Shown here in pieces: positions 10,726 to 23,817 of a stretch of DNA of 64,000 nucleotides (positions within the stretch are counted from its first letter, which is position 1; every line of letters starts with the position of its first letter). Below the pieces are notes generated by a model that was given only the letters and a program-made list of their open reading frames with translations, was not told the DNA's origin and searched no databases. Location of the stretch: positions 2,480,001 to 2,544,000 of the forward strand of contig OY752142.1 in assembly GCA_963573315.1 (NCBI GenBank). Direction: 5' to 3'. The DNA comes from Entomortierella parvispora (lineage: Eukaryota > Mortierellomycota > Mortierellomycetes > Mortierellales > Mortierellaceae). The position numbers and the translations under genes were made by a program.

Positions 10726-13700
10726 TCATGCTTGTTTTTGGCTGCTGGCGTACGATCGCTTGAGTCGCGCTACTATATTGGTCCGCCGAGCCTTCTTGAG
10801 CAGATCATGGGCAATCCGAAGCAGTCGTTCATCATCCTGAATGTCCATCTTTGCATTCAACATTTCCATAGTCCGCTCAAAATTGTTTTGGATAAGGGAG
10901 GCTGGATGATATAAAGAAGGATGTTGTTGGTCAGGGAAAACTTCATTGATCTTACTGAAGCGGAACAAATCAAGTAGACTTACACTCATGATACTGCAAA
11001 AGGGCCAACGCCATGAAATAAAGCCAGTCGAATCCTTCCAGCAAGAAAATATCCCATATCCGTAAGAGTGTCCGATATGGCACTACGCCTGCAGAGTAAA
11101 GAGTAATGTACCACCGCGAGGCATAGCTTGGAGTGGCGATCCCCATCGTTTCCTAGAGAAATTAAAAGGATTGAGCGTGACTTTGTAAGCACAATGAAAG
11201 GTTTCAATTGGAAGATAGTCGGGCGTTCTTTCAGGGACAAGGCTATTGCAGCTTACCAGTGCTTGAAACACCTTTGGGGCATAGATCTTTGTAAGTTCCT
11301 CCTGAATGTAAAACGCCTCAAATAAAGCTGGGAATCCAGGGACCACAAGATCGTTGATATGGTACCGCTCGAACAACTGCGCCAGTAATACAAATGTTTT
11401 CTACCATAAAGGAAACATTCAGACAGAGTGAGCATTGAGTAGAGCCAATTCAAAACTAGTTTTGTCCGTACTTGTTGAACTTTAACACATTCAAGTAGTT
11501 TTGATTTACCTCTGCATCGAAAAATGTCAACATCATTGCTACTACACTCGCCATGCCCTGGCAATATCCGACCTTGTGGTTGTAGTTGGAATAAGCCTTC
11601 AAGACCTTGAACAGAGAGCATTGCCTATTTCACATGGTTCAAGATTCAACAAGCAGTCAGCAATAGAGTTTATCATTGGAGACAGATATCAAGGAATCCT
11701 CTTTTTGTGGCGTTACCCTGGTCCAAAGCGTGTTCGAAACATGATATGGCCATGCATTGTTCTATGAAAATAATGAAGCAAGGGTCTTGTGAGAATAGTG
11801 CTCTGACTTTGTCTTCATTCATAAGAGTATCTTGACGCCCAATACTTCGTCTTTTTCTTACCTTGGAATATCCAGATCGATCTGTTCTTCTTCTGGCGAT
11901 GATATTTCCAGCATTTCCTACATATCAAGATTTCGAAAGGACAGAAAATCAGAAAACAGCCAAATCGAGGTACATATTGGCAGCTAGCGGAGAGCCCCAT
12001 GGAGTAGGTCCGAAAATGTTCCTTACATGGTATATCTGGCGGATGCTCGGTTCAAATCCTTTTGATTTCTTTTGAATAAGGTGACTCCTAAGAATAGGAA
12101 ATGCATCATCCAGCTTGTTAGTTAGCTAGGACAGTGCTCCTTCATAGTAAAGTCTCCAATTGCTTACCAGGCCGCAGCTCTCCAACAGTCAGGGACGCCT
12201 TTATATATCCTTGAGACAAACTGGAACAGCGCAATAAAAGTTCGATTAGAATCCATCAAACAACTGAGCTGCTCGTTTGTGGCGAAACCACAGCCCGAGC
12301 AACCAATTTGTGCCACCAAGAATACCTTTGAGCTTTCTGGGAATGTGTATTCAATCTCGATCTGGCCGGGTTGTCGTTTTGCCATCCGAGCCCATTTTAG
12401 ACTCCTCTGCTGTTCTTTCTCAACAGCCTTTACGTGCTTTCTAAAAGATTCATCATGCAAAAAAAAAAAAAATGAAAATTTTCGCGTCAGCCAAAAAACA
12501 GCACAGAAGACCGATTCTCTAACCCCTTCATTCCCCTTCCTTTTTTTTCCCTTTCAATCCTGCGGGTCCTGCGGGTCTTGCGACGGTCCCGCCTATGCTT
12601 TGCTTACCTCATGTCATCTGATGTGCGCACGGATCTCTGAGATGAGGACAACGTGGAAGATTCACCATTTTTTTCTGCTGTGGGTGTACGTCCTTCCTCA
12701 ACCAAGAATCCATATCTAAAAAAGATCAGATCAGGCCAAGCCGTAAGTTTTCCCTTCTACTTGGTACCCTCCCCCCTCTACCCTTCAATTGAAAGGCAAT
12801 ATATGAGCCATTAATTGCATCCTGTTCCGTACCTGTCCACCAGTCCGTAGAGTCTTTCATCCATGGGAGGAGCAATAGACACCGCATTTCCGTCGTTTGG
12901 ATCTGTCTCATAAGTCGCACTGATGTCTCGAGGGATCGAGGTCATAGACCACGCCGGTGAGAGGGTTCCACCTTTGAGTCCCGTTCCTTTGGATCCTGCA
13001 CCATTTTCTGACCCTGCTACGCTTAAGATCATGCTTGATTCAGCTATCCTCCGCCGATTGCCCGACATGGTCGAAGAGGTTGAAGGAGGTGGTGATTTCG
13101 AATGCCGTGAAGGAGAGGTCATAGTCATGTCGATATTGCAAGGGAGTGGCGGTGGTATACTCTGCGAGGCTGTGGGGTCATCATCGTTGACGTCTATGGA
13201 CTCGTCCTGCTGCAGTTGTTTCAACTGTGTCTCGTGTTCGCTTGTGGATGAGGTTCTAATATCGGAATCGAGACTGTCTCTTGTGCTCGAGTTGTTACTC
13301 CAGCAGCGTGATCCATGACGGACAGGGGGTATCGTGGGGTCGAGAGCCGGTTCTGTGCTCTGTGTGGTTGGTGGATGCAGTATTGTTGGGAGTGAGCCTT
13401 CATCTGGTGTGAGCGACGACGACGACGGCTGCAAGGGCGGTGGTATTGATGATAATACTAATGAGGAAGAAGGGTCTAGGATTGGTGAAAGTGCGTCGTC
13501 GCTGGTTGACGAGGACGGGAAGACAGGGGGAGCGATGACGCCACGAGTAGAGTCGCGGTCCTCCTTGTCCGAGACCGCGTCTTGCACGGCCGCCGTGGTC
13601 GTCGACGCGACCAACTCGGAGAAGGTCGAGGATGCCGACTCAAAGGTCGCGGTGCTGTATCGGTCGAGGTTGGGTGACGAGGCCTTCTTGTCGATGAATG

Positions 13701-13767
13701 CGAGACTGGTGGATGGCGAAAGTGCAGTCGTGGCCTCTGCTGGCTCGGATGCACTGCTCGTGGTCAT
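10726..13767 (-). CDS. TBC-domain Rab GTPase-activating protein
   Basis: Eleven exons on the minus strand: 13767-12833, 12715-12608, 12440-12326, 12220-12168, 12087-12027, 11917-11862, 11761-11717, 11624-11510, 11400-11257, 11152-10984 and 10901-10726. All introns are GT-AG, phases agree, and the product has 658 residues. The first 310 residues are Ser/Thr/Pro-rich and probably disordered. The TBC domain follows: RIYKGVPDCWR, then the arginine finger in IDLDIPRT (about R443) and the glutamine finger in VGYCQGMASVV (about Q480), 37 residues apart as in active dual-finger GAPs. Later parts are QLFERYHINDLVVPG, LTKIYAPKVFQAL and YASRWYITLYS. It should stimulate GTP hydrolysis by a Rab on internal membranes; which Rab cannot be told. 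Several exons are only 45-61 nt, so the gene is nearly invisible as single ORFs. The region upstream of the ATG is T-rich leader. Confidence 0.88.
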
Positions 13768-13879
13768 TTGGGTGAGGTGGGGAGGTCGATTCCCGTCTTT
13801 TCCTTCCTTTTTTTTGTCCTTTCCTGTTGCGGTCCGTGTGTCCGTTGGGCGAAGTTGGATGGGGGACAAAACGAAACGG

Positions 13880-13911
<32 letters not shown>

Positions 13912-15239
13912 GAAAGAGAGAGAGTGAGCGACTAGGCGAAATGAAAAGAAGAGGGAATCGGGATGGGAATGAGGAGGACGAGAGGGAAGGGAGGGGATGC
14001 ACAGGAAATAGAAATAATATGTATGTGAAGAGAGAAAAGAAACAAGTTCGCTCGTCGCTCTTTCAGTAATCGACTCGTTCGTCCAGCAGGAACAGGAACT
14101 GCGAATGTTCGTCGGGTGGATGGATGGATGGATGAATGGATGGATGGGCTTTGGTGGTCTGAATTGCAACGTTGGACCAGACCCAGGCCAAAACGGACGG
14201 GTCTATTTTTTTTGTTCTTTTGTGTGCGTTGAATGGATGTTGGGAATGAGAGAACGAGTGAATGTCAAAGGGCGTTGTCGAAAAAAAGGGTTCTGGGCGT
14301 GTTTTGGTCGCGCGTGTTATTACAGTCGAAGGCTGGGAGGAGGAGAACGAGGCAGCGTTGCCCCATGGCTCTTTTTGCAAAAGAGAAGAACGTTGGGCCG
14401 AGTGGATATATTGAAACAAAGCGTCGCCGCAAACCTGATGCTCGTGCACAGGCTTGGTGGGTTGGCTCAATGGCTCAATGAAAGAGAAGCAATTGTACTG
14501 TAATTGACAAATGGTTTGTGCAACCTTCAACGAAAACAGTTCTTCTTCCTTGGGGCTTGGCTTGGGGGCGAGAAACAAGGTCAGACCATAGACAGGCGCG
14601 GATACGGAGGAAGGAGCAAAGAAAAGGGAGAGAAGGAGGGAGAGAGAAAGAGAGAGAGAGGAGAGAAAAAGAAAGAGGAGCGAGGGGGTCTGTCAGCTAG
14701 CAACAAAGTCTTTTCTTTGTTCTATGGCGCAGAACTGCATGCATGCAATGCGTAAAATGCGTGCGATCCACCCCAGGGTGACATGGTGGGATGCTGAGAT
14801 GGACAAACATGACGACAAAAAGACAAGAAAAAAGAGGAAAACAAGGAGGTCGAAAAAGCCCTTTGATCTCTAGCTTGGTCTGGATATTTTGATCCATCCT
14901 CAGGAACCGTTGTGATAAAGGCGGAAACAAAAAGAAAGGCAAAAGAGAACAAGAAGGGGGGCCATGATGACGCAGGGGGTTGGGTCATGAACTCGTCGAG
15001 ACCCCTCAATGAACGAATGCAGCCCACCACGAAACATTCCTGGCGGTAACTCTTGTTGTTCAATTGACGAGAGGAAGGAGGATGATGAAATCTAAGATTT
15101 TATATACAATTGTTCATGAGATAATGAGAGTGGGTAAGGTGGAAGATGGAAAGAGGATGGAGAATGGAAGATGGAAAGAATAGGGAGGAGGGGGGAGAGT
15201 GGAAAGAAAGATAGCGGTGACATTAAAGGGTCATCAAGC
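13768..15239. other. Intergenic region between KGD1 3' end and TBC gene 5' end
   Basis: About 1.5 kb without a supportable gene. It has a long A run near 13886-13910, a GGAT/GAAT tetranucleotide stretch near 14117-14147 and a GA-rich tract near 14620-14690. The left part is probably leader and promoter of the minus-strand TBC gene; the right part is the KGD1 3' region. Confidence 0.5.
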
Positions 15240-18200
15240 TTAGAAAACGGGGACACCTCCGACGACATCCGAGGGCTTCTTGGCCTCGCCAGTGAGGGCC
15301 TCGGCCAAGAGAGCATACTCCTCGGCCAAGTGGACCTTCTTGTTACCGGTGGCAACCGAGGCAGAGGGCTCGCGACCAGCATAGATGACCTCCTTGTTGG
15401 CGTGGTGGGCAGTCTCGCGAAGGGAGGTGCGGATACGGGGAGCAACATGAGCCCAGGCGCCCATGTTCAAGGGCTCTTCCTGGCACCAGACAGTCTCGGC
15501 GTTGGGGTACTGGTCAGCAAACTCCTTCACACGGTCATAGGGGAAGGGGTTCAACTGCTCGACACGAGAGATGGCAACATCGTCAATCTTGTTCTGCTCA
15601 CGGGCCTTGACCAAAGCATAGTAGACCTGACCAGAGCAAAGAATGTGCTTCTTGATCTTGTCATTGCTGACCAACTTCTCCGAATCAACCTCGGGAATGA
15701 AGCGCTGGAAGCGAGTGTTGCCAGACATGTCCTCCAAGGTCGAGCGGGCCATTGGGTGGCGGAGGAGCGACTTGGAGTTGAAGGCAATCAAGGGCTTACG
15801 GTAGTCGCGGTGGATCTGGCGACGGAGCACGTGGAAGTAGTTGGCAGGGGTGGAGCAGTAAACAACCTGCATATTGCAGTCCTGGTGCTGGCGAGAGATC
15901 TTCTCCTCCGAAGGGAAATGGTTGGGGTTGTCATCACACATCTGAAGGTAACGCTCGATACGGGCGCTCGAGTGCTCGGGTCCCTGTCCATCGTAACCGT
16001 GAGGCAACAACATGGTCAAGCCAGTGCGCTGGAGCCACTTGGTCTCTCCAGAGGCAATGAACTGATCAATGATGCACTGAGCGTTGTTTGCAAAGTCACC
16101 GAACTGGGCCTCCCAGAGAATCAAAGAGTTAGGGTTGACGAGAGAGTAGCCGAGCTCGAATCCAAGGGCACCAAACTCGGACAGCGAAGAGTTGTTGACC
16201 GAGAAGGCAGCCTGACCATGACCCAAGTTCTTCAAGGGAGTGTACAAGCTGTCAGTCTCTTGGTCGTGGAGAACAGCGTGGCGGTGAGAGAAAGTACCAC
16301 GCTCGACATCCTGACCAGCAAGGCGGACGTGCTTGCCCTCCTGAAGAAGGGTACCGAAGGCAAGACCCTCAGCAGTGGCCCAGTCAATGTTGGATCCGGT
16401 TTCGATGGTCTTGGCACGAGCCTTCATGATACGACCCAGGTTGGAGTGTATCTTGAAGCCTGGGGGAGTAGAGCTGATAGTGTCACCAATGTGCTTCAGG
16501 GTCTCAACGGCAGCGCCGGTGGGGAAAGTGGGGAGGATCTCCGAGGCGAGCTCAGCAGGGGACTTGAATCCGTGCCACGAGCTGGTCATCCACTCCTTGC
16601 TCTTGGACTTGTAATCCTTGCTCTTGTCGTAGTTCTCCTCCAAGATGTTCCAAACGCGCTTCTTCATCTCCTCAATCTCCTCGACCTTGAAGGAGCCCTC
16701 CTTGACGAGCTGGTCAATGTACTTCTCCATGGCAGGGGTCTGGTTGTTGATGGCCTTGTACATGATGGGCTGAGTGAAGCTGGGCTGATCGGTCTCGTTG
16801 TGTCCGTGACGTCTGTAGCAGACAAGGTCGATAACGCAGTCAGTGTGGAACTCCTTGCGCCAGTCAGCAGCCAATTGATGGACATAGTTGACAGCCTCAA
16901 CATCATCGGCGTTGACGTGGAAGATGGGGGCGTTGATGGACTTGGCAATGTCGGTACAGTAGGCAGTGGAGCGAGAGAAGCGGGGGTCGGTGGTGAATCC
17001 AATCTGGTTGTTGACAACAATGTGGATGGTGCCTCCAGTAGAGTAGGCAGGCAGATCCATGAATCCAAGGGTCTCGTACACGACACCCTGTCCAGCAAAG
17101 GCGGCATCACCGTGCAACAAGACAGCGAGGGAGCGAGTGCGCTCCTTGTCATCCATGTAGTGCTGGATGGCGTGGGTCTTTCCGAGAACGACACCATCCG
17201 CAGCCTCCAAATGCGAAGGGTTGGCGACCAAGGAAAGGTGAACGGGCTTGCCCGAGGGAGTGGGACGCTCGTAGTTCATGCCCAAGTGGTACTTGACATC
17301 TCCAGAGAATCCATCCTGAGCAGAGTTACCGCTGAACTCGGAGAAGATGGACTCGTGGGGCTTGCGGACGACGTTCGAGAGAACGTTCAAGCGACCACGA
17401 TGGGGCATACCCATGACAATGGACTCGACACCGTGCTCAACAGAGCGATCAATCTAGTGGCAGGAACAATGAAAAGTTGGTCAGCATCCATCCAAGGAAG
17501 AATGTTATCCGTGGGGAAGGCCAAATTAGGAAGGGCCATGGGCTAGTAAAGTTCGGGTTGCTCTCAAGAAGACAAGGCAAGGACGAGACGACGACACAAA
17601 AATCTCATCTCTCCTTCACTGGAGTCCATCATCCAGACGGAGATAAAGAAGCAACAAGATTCAATCGGTTACAAGTGTGTTTGTGCGAGGGGAAGAGTGC
17701 TTACCAAGGCCTTCATGCCGGGAATCAAACTCTCGCCTCCCTCAAGACCGAAGCGCTTCTCGCTGGGGTACTTTGAGGCGACGAAGCGCTCGAACGAGTC
17801 GGACCAGATCATGCGGTCGAGGATCATGGCCTTCTCCTCAATGGTGTACTTGTAGGGTCTGGGGACCTCGACACGCTGGCGGATCCAGTCGCAGCGCTCG
17901 CGGTCGGGGATGTGGATGTACTCGACACCGATGGGGCCGCCTAGAAAGAAAGAAGGGGTGGAGAACGAGTGGTCAGGACGACAGTCTGACCCCCAAAAAA
18001 AACAAAAATAATCGAACATTCGAAACCCAGACGGATCCGGACGGGTCCGTCCCTGAGGAAAGAACAAGCAGGCGAGACACAGGCGATGACTCCCATTTGC
18101 CATGGCCGTTGCCGTTGCCGCTGCCATGTTATCGTCAGTCGGCCCACAGCAAGAGGGGGAGGTTCGCGCAGTTTCTTTCCATCTTGCACAGGCTTCCCCT

Positions 18201-19009
18201 CCATGGTCTGCAAAACAGTGTCTGCCCGGTCGATCTCTTTTTCTACACGTCCGTCATCGGAAACCCAAAACGGACAGGCGAGAAACACACAAAAAAACCG
18301 CTCATTTTGATCTGCTCTTGCACGCCTCCTCTTCCCAACTCTTGCATCCTTTGCCCAATTGCTTACAGTAGATGGTCTTGAGGTGCTCGACAATATCACG
18401 GAGGGTCTGCTTGCTGCCGTTGTCGAGGAAGCCGGGAAGGATACCAGGTCCGAGCGAGAAGGAGCGGTCAAGGTCCTTCTCGGTGAATCCATAGTGGGTC
18501 AAGTCCAGCTCGCGGGGGGAGACTCCGCGGAGATCGGCCTTGTTGACTCCCAAGGGATCGAGACGGGCAACATGATGGCCACGAGCCTGGTATGCGCGAA
18601 CAAGGAGCTGGATCTTCAGATGGTCAATGACGTCCGATGATCCGACCTGGGAACCAGGAACCAGGGATGGCACGCCACCGCTAGGAGGGATGGTGGGGGC
18701 AGCCTGGAAGGACTGGGAGGAGGACATGCCGTTGGACTGGTTACGGAAGTAAATTTGCCACGAGAGGTGGACCGAGGAGGGGTCTCTGAGCCAGGCAGAG
18801 TACATCTCCTCGACGTAGCTAGCCGAGTTGCCCTGGAGGAAGGCATCCTTGGCAGCGGGCTGGTCCTCCTTGAGGGCAGCGCTGGTCGAGGCCTTGCGGA
18901 TGGACATGAGGGTGGCAACAGGGGCAGTGGTCTTTGCCAAAGAGGAGCGCACCAAGAGGGCCGAGGGCCGGATGGCGGCGCGAGCCAGAGAAGTCAGAGG
19001 GAAAGGCAT
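15240..19009 (-). CDS. KGD1: 2-oxoglutarate dehydrogenase E1 component, mitochondrial
   Basis: Thiamine-diphosphate E1 subunit of the TCA-cycle 2-oxoglutarate dehydrogenase complex, decarboxylating 2-oxoglutarate and passing succinyl to the lipoyl E2. Three exons on the minus strand (19009-18367, 17940-17705, 17453-15240) give 1030 residues, close to yeast Kgd1 (1014). The N-terminus ([16 protein letters not shown], Arg/Ser/Ala-rich) is a matrix presequence. Then come the E1 N-terminal block ([18 protein letters not shown]), the pre-domain ([11 protein letters not shown]), [12 protein letters not shown], the thiamine-diphosphate motif GDAAFAGQG (about 408-416) and [10 protein letters not shown], and the C-terminal transketolase-like domain ([13 protein letters not shown]). 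Strong codon bias leaves a long stop-free frame on the opposite strand, which is a shadow. It diverges from SAC1 across 1.5 kb. Confidence 0.97.
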
Positions 19010-20514
19010 GATGGGAGAGAGAGAAGGGGATTAGAGAGAAGAGAGAGGGATGGGATTACGAAAGAAGGGAGAAGAGAATGTAGATCACAGGTGCATTGAA
19101 TGGACAATGCAAAGATGGATCAGGCGGGTGGGTGGATTGCACGACTGACAGACGATGATCTGATCAGGAAGGACTGAGGGATGGGGATTAGATTAGATTA
19201 GAAAAGAAGAAGAGAAGGGAGGAGGAGGAGCGGCGCTTTTATTGTTGACACCCCACTCATGCACCCAACAGCAGTGCTCCCCACGTCAGTAAAACAGCAG
19301 GGATCCCGTCCTCCTTCCTTCGTTGTCCGTTTTGTCCTTTTGTCATTTTGGCGTCCGTTCGTTGGCCGTCTTTCTGGCTAGACCTTTTTTTTTCTCTTGC
19401 TGCTGCTTGTTGACATTGAAAATAAAGAGGCGGAGAAGCGCAATCCGACTTCCTTTTCAATCCAAGCCGACAACCTTGCAAACTGCAAACTGCACATCTG
19501 CACATCGCAGTATTTTGCACTTGGTGCCGTTACAGATCCAGTAGTAGTCTCGTTTAGTCCTCTTCTTCGGTCCGTGTCTGTCTGGTCGATGATGTCGATG
19601 ATGCCGATGATGCCGATTGTGTTTGTTTGTGGCGGTGGGGGTGCAGAGAGTGGTTGCTGTGTTTCGTGCGTGCTTCAGTGACAGTTCAATGTGGAGAAGG
19701 CCTCTCTCTCTTTCTCTCTGTTTTCAGCACAGACGCAATTGCGCCCGTGCCTGTCTGTGCCTATGCCTCTGTACCGGTCTGTCTGTCAAGGCTGACCATT
19801 ATAAATATCAAGGCTGTCCCATGGCAATCAATAAAAGGCTCAGTGGTGCCCACCGCGGTACCGTCCTGCTGGGGGAACAAGTATGAGGAGCCAGTATGGG
19901 AGCAATTCTTGTCCAAAAGTTCACTTTACAAGATCCTCTTTCTCCTGTCAATCTTTTGTGCAGAAAAGTATTTGCACCTGCGAGGTGACTGACAGGACAG
20001 CCTGACTCTGAGCTGACCTGATCTGAGCTGACCTGACCCGACAAGAAAACACAGACACAAGAAGAGACATACCGGCGGGCAAGCAGTGCAGGACGACAGC
20101 GTGTCATTCCTTCAGTAACGCAGCAAAACGATTCAGGAACAGAGCACACAAGAATCTGTTGCGGTGGTGGCTGTGATACTGGAGCAAAGAGCCATGAAGA
20201 TTTGCCCACCGCCACATGAAAGAATGAAAGAGTGAGGGAATGAAAAAGATAGAGTGATACGTGCAGGCAGAAAAGAAGGAAGAAAGACGAAACGCGCACA
20301 ATCTCCGTGCAAAAATGAGTTCAGATCCAGTGGAGAAGAGTGGCACAAGCACGAGGGAGTGTCTTTTTGCCCATGCGATTTCCGTTCACTTTCTGCATCC
20401 TCACCACTCTTGTTCCTTTTCTTCTTTTCCTTCTTCGTTGTCTTCTTTTTCTTCTCCTCTCCTTCTTCTATCACAGCCCTCCGCTTCCTTCCCTTTTTCT
20501 CCCCTTCATCTGCA
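19010..20514. other. Divergent promoter region between KGD1 and SAC1
   Basis: About 1.5 kb with C/T-rich stretches, a short GATGATGCC-type repeat near 19587-19619 and no supportable ORF. It should hold both promoters; no individual site can be assigned with confidence. Confidence 0.5.
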
Positions 20515-23500
20515 ATGGCCGTTCACACCGCCCTCAAGCTGTAAGTCTTCTCGCTGACCGCGGCTTGTCGCCTTTGCCTTAGCTCCATTTTACTCAAAAT
20601 GCAGATGCGCACATGCCGCCTCCCTGCCCTGGCTGGACCTTCACTCATCCAACATTATACACATTACATTCCCATTAGCTACACGAGCGCCGATACCTTC
20701 ACGCTCGAGCCCGTCCACGCCAATGGCTCGGCTGCATCCGAGAACATTGTCATCAACCGAGGCAATGGAGCTGTCCGCTTGAACTGTAAATGCGCATCTC
20801 AGGGCAATCCGTTATTTTTCAGGAATCTACCGTTCCATTAACAATACATCTCACATCCCTAGCCCCCGCCGCCAAGGTCTCTGCCGATGAGGAAGTTTTG
20901 AACATTTTTGGAGTCATTGGCTTTATCCGCCTTTTGGCTGGTAAGTTCTGATGCCCCACAGCACAGCTGGTCTCGTCTCGGCCATCTGGAAATACATCGC
21001 ATTAATGATTAATGAACGTGTGGATCGATCAGAGCCCTTTGCCTCCAACTGACTGTTCTTCGCCTTCTGTCCCTTCTTTTGCGGTGGCTCGATGTTGATT
21101 ATAGGCGAGTACATGGTTGTCATCACGGAGAGAACAAACATTGGGCGCATTGGAGAGCACGATATCTACAAGATCAAGGACTACAAGGTCTTGCCTCTCT
21201 CGCGCAACACCCTCGCCTTGACCGAGGCCCAGGTAAGGAACTATTTCAGGAAAGTGGCATCCACACAGTCAGCTGTCGCGCAGGATGCTAACACGTCCCC
21301 CATTCCTTTTAATGCCGATAGGTTGGCGAAGAAGCTTCGTACCTGTCTTTGCTCCATGCCCATCTCCAGTCGGGCCAGTTCCATTTCTCCTATAGCTATG
21401 AGCTGACTCACACTCTCCAGCGCCAGTCTGCGTTGAAAGACAACAAGCAGTCCATCTGGGAACGTGTAAGTTGCAGAGTCGTTTACTTCTTGAAGATTCT
21501 TGCTCTGGGTCCAAACTCATCTTTGTCTTTTCTCTTGTCCATGCTAGGCTGATGAGCGCTTCTTCTGGAACCGTCGCTTGCAATCCAAGTTCATTGACGA
21601 CAAGCAGCAAGATGTACGTTCGGGGAGCGATCGCATTCTGGAAAAGATTTCTTCCGAAGAGCTTCTTTGTTAACACATTCTTCTATCTCTATTTATTCTA
21701 GTTGAGCAACTTCATCTTGCCCATTGTCAATGGATTCGCAGAAATCAAGACGACCGAGATCAATAAGAAGCCTTTCACTTTTGCCCTCTTTTCTCGTCGA
21801 TCTCGCCATCGTGCTGGAACCCGTTATTTCTCTCGCGGTGTGGATGCTCAGGGAAATGTCTCCAACTTTAACGAGACTGAGCAGATTGTAATTGCCGACT
21901 CGGGTCTGGATGGTTCCGCCTCGGCTTTGCCTGGTGGACAGATCATTCTCGCTCACGTCCAGACCCGTGGATCAATCCCTATCTACTGGACTCAGATCAA
22001 CAATGTCAAGTATACCCCCAAGCTCCAGATCTTTGATAACCCCGAGACTGTAAGTTCTTTGCAATTTTGTGTGCTGTTCCATGGCGTGATCAAAAAGGGT
22101 CAAAAGAGCCAAAAAAAAAAAAAAAAAAAAAATCTGACCGTTTGTCGTTTCATATCGCCTTAGGAAAACTCCTTCCGCAAGCATTTTGAAACCCAGAAGC
22201 AGTTCTATGGACCCCAGTTGGTGATCAACCTTATCAACAAGAAGGGTTACGAAGGACCCATGGGCGTTGCATTTCAAAAGCATATCGACACATTGAACGA
22301 TGTCGAGATCAAGTACCATCATTTTGACTTTCACCACGAGTGCAGCAAGATGAAGTGGCATCGTGTCTCTTTATTGTTGGACCACTTTCACGAGGAGTTG
22401 GTCTCCCAGGGGTAAATGCACCAGCTGACGATGAGAAAGGAAGGGTGCTTGGCAATGACGCCACCAAAAGTGATCTTCTAGCTTTATGGTTACTCACACT
22501 CATTTCTGTCAACATGACCATTGTGTATAGATACTTTAAAGCAGATATCAGCAAGGATGGTCAGGAGAAGGTCGCACAAAAGCAGACCTCAGTTGTTCGC
22601 ACTAACTGCATGGACTGCCTCGACAGAACCAATGTTGTCCAGTCGGTCGTTTCCCGTTGGGTTCTCAACCGCCAACTTCGCGAGATTGGTGTCCTGGGTG
22701 CTGATGAGAAGTTTGAGAGTTTTGATCAGTTCGAGTCACTCTTCCGCAATGGTACGACAGCGTCGGAAGGAAGCCAAGCCTGCAGCCAGTATTCTTGTAT
22801 TAACCCGTCAATCGTCTCATTTGAAAAATAGTCTGGGCCGATAATGCCGATGTTGTCAGTTGTGCGTACTCCGGAACTGGTGCCCTGAAGACTGACTTTA
22901 CCAGGTAAGAGACTAGCTAATCTTCAGAGATGTGTCATTTCTTGCTGCCCCAACAGAAAACTAGAACAGGAAAGCTTAACCATTGTCGATGTCTGCTAGA
23001 ACTGGAAACCGTACAAAAGCTGGAGCTCTCCAGGATCTTCAGAACTCCATTGTTCGTTACATCAAGAACAACTTTTTGGACGGAAACCGTCAGGATGCCT
23101 ATGATCTGTTCCTTCAATATGATGTGGACGGAAAGAAGTCGTACCCTCTGATTGACAACCGCCCTATCCAGATCAAGGCTTTGCCTGCTGTTTTGGTTCT
23201 TGGATTTGCCATGTTGGTGGCTGCCATCATTGTTCCTGAAGGTATGGGATGGAAAGCTAGGTCATGATAGGAGAGGGGTGGTTAAGCTGTATTGACAGGC
23301 ATATGTATTAACTCTTTTACTCTACGCACTGTCTATAGACTCTCTGAGCACGGCAGTCATCCTCTTTGGATCGTTCTGGCTCGCAGTGATGTCGTATGTG
23401 TTCCAGTTCATTGTCGCCAACGGCGTCAGCTACGTCAACTGGCCAAAGCTTGTCCCTCTCCCTCATGTCCCCGTCTCTCCATTCGCCGCCAAGGCATCTC

Positions 23501-23535
23501 GGGCCAAGGCAGCGGTTGGTTTGAAGCAGGAATAG
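20515..23535 (+). CDS. SAC1: Phosphoinositide phosphatase Sac1
   Basis: Integral ER/Golgi phosphatase that removes the 4-phosphate from PtdIns4P and so supports lipid exchange and secretion. Twelve exons: 20515-20540, 20679-20785, 20863-20940, 21105-21232, 21322-21465, 21548-21613, 21702-22049, 22164-22411, 22531-22751, 22832-22904, 23000-23241 and 23339-23535. All are GT-AG and the frame is preserved, giving 625 residues (yeast Sac1 623). The SAC domain is complete: HFSYSYELTHTLQR, DERFFWN, RAGTRYFSRGVD, NFNETEQIV, QTRGSIPIYW and HHFDFHHECSKMKWHR. The catalytic CX5R loop is RTNCMDCLDRTN (C408, R414), then WADNADVVSCAYSGTGALKTDFT. Two hydrophobic helices near the C-terminus (about 540-590) form the membrane hairpin, followed by VNWPKLV. 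First exon is only 26 nt. Confidence 0.97.
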
Positions 23536-23612
23536 AGAGACAAGAAGATGAAAAGATGAAAGAGAAGCAAGTTAGAGAAAATCCCTATGGTAGAATGCTA
23601 GTTGTCCTTTTG

Positions 23613-23618
23613 AATAAA
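23613..23618 (+). terminator. AATAAA polyadenylation signal of SAC1
   Basis: AATAAA lies about 80 bases after the SAC1 stop codon, the expected place for the 3' end signal. It sits just 200 bases before the otubain start codon, so the two genes are tightly spaced. Confidence 0.5.
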
Positions 23619-23817
23619 AAAATTGCATCCAAACGATCCAAGGCACAAAGAGGGACACGCGACGCGAACGCGAGCTAATGACGTGTACGCCGCCGTGACC
23701 ATGCTGCTTTCCCGGAACGCTGCATGGAAACAACGAAGATTCTTTTTTCCTTCGCTCTCCTTCTCTCCCCCCTTTTTTCATCTCTTTGCCTTCATCCCAG
23801 TCTGGCTCACATTTGCC

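Noticed and set aside
15171-17546. 791-codon plus-strand ORF
   Set aside because: Exactly antisense to the long KGD1 exon; it arises from strong codon bias there, and its Leu/Val/Gly/Ser-rich product has no family features.
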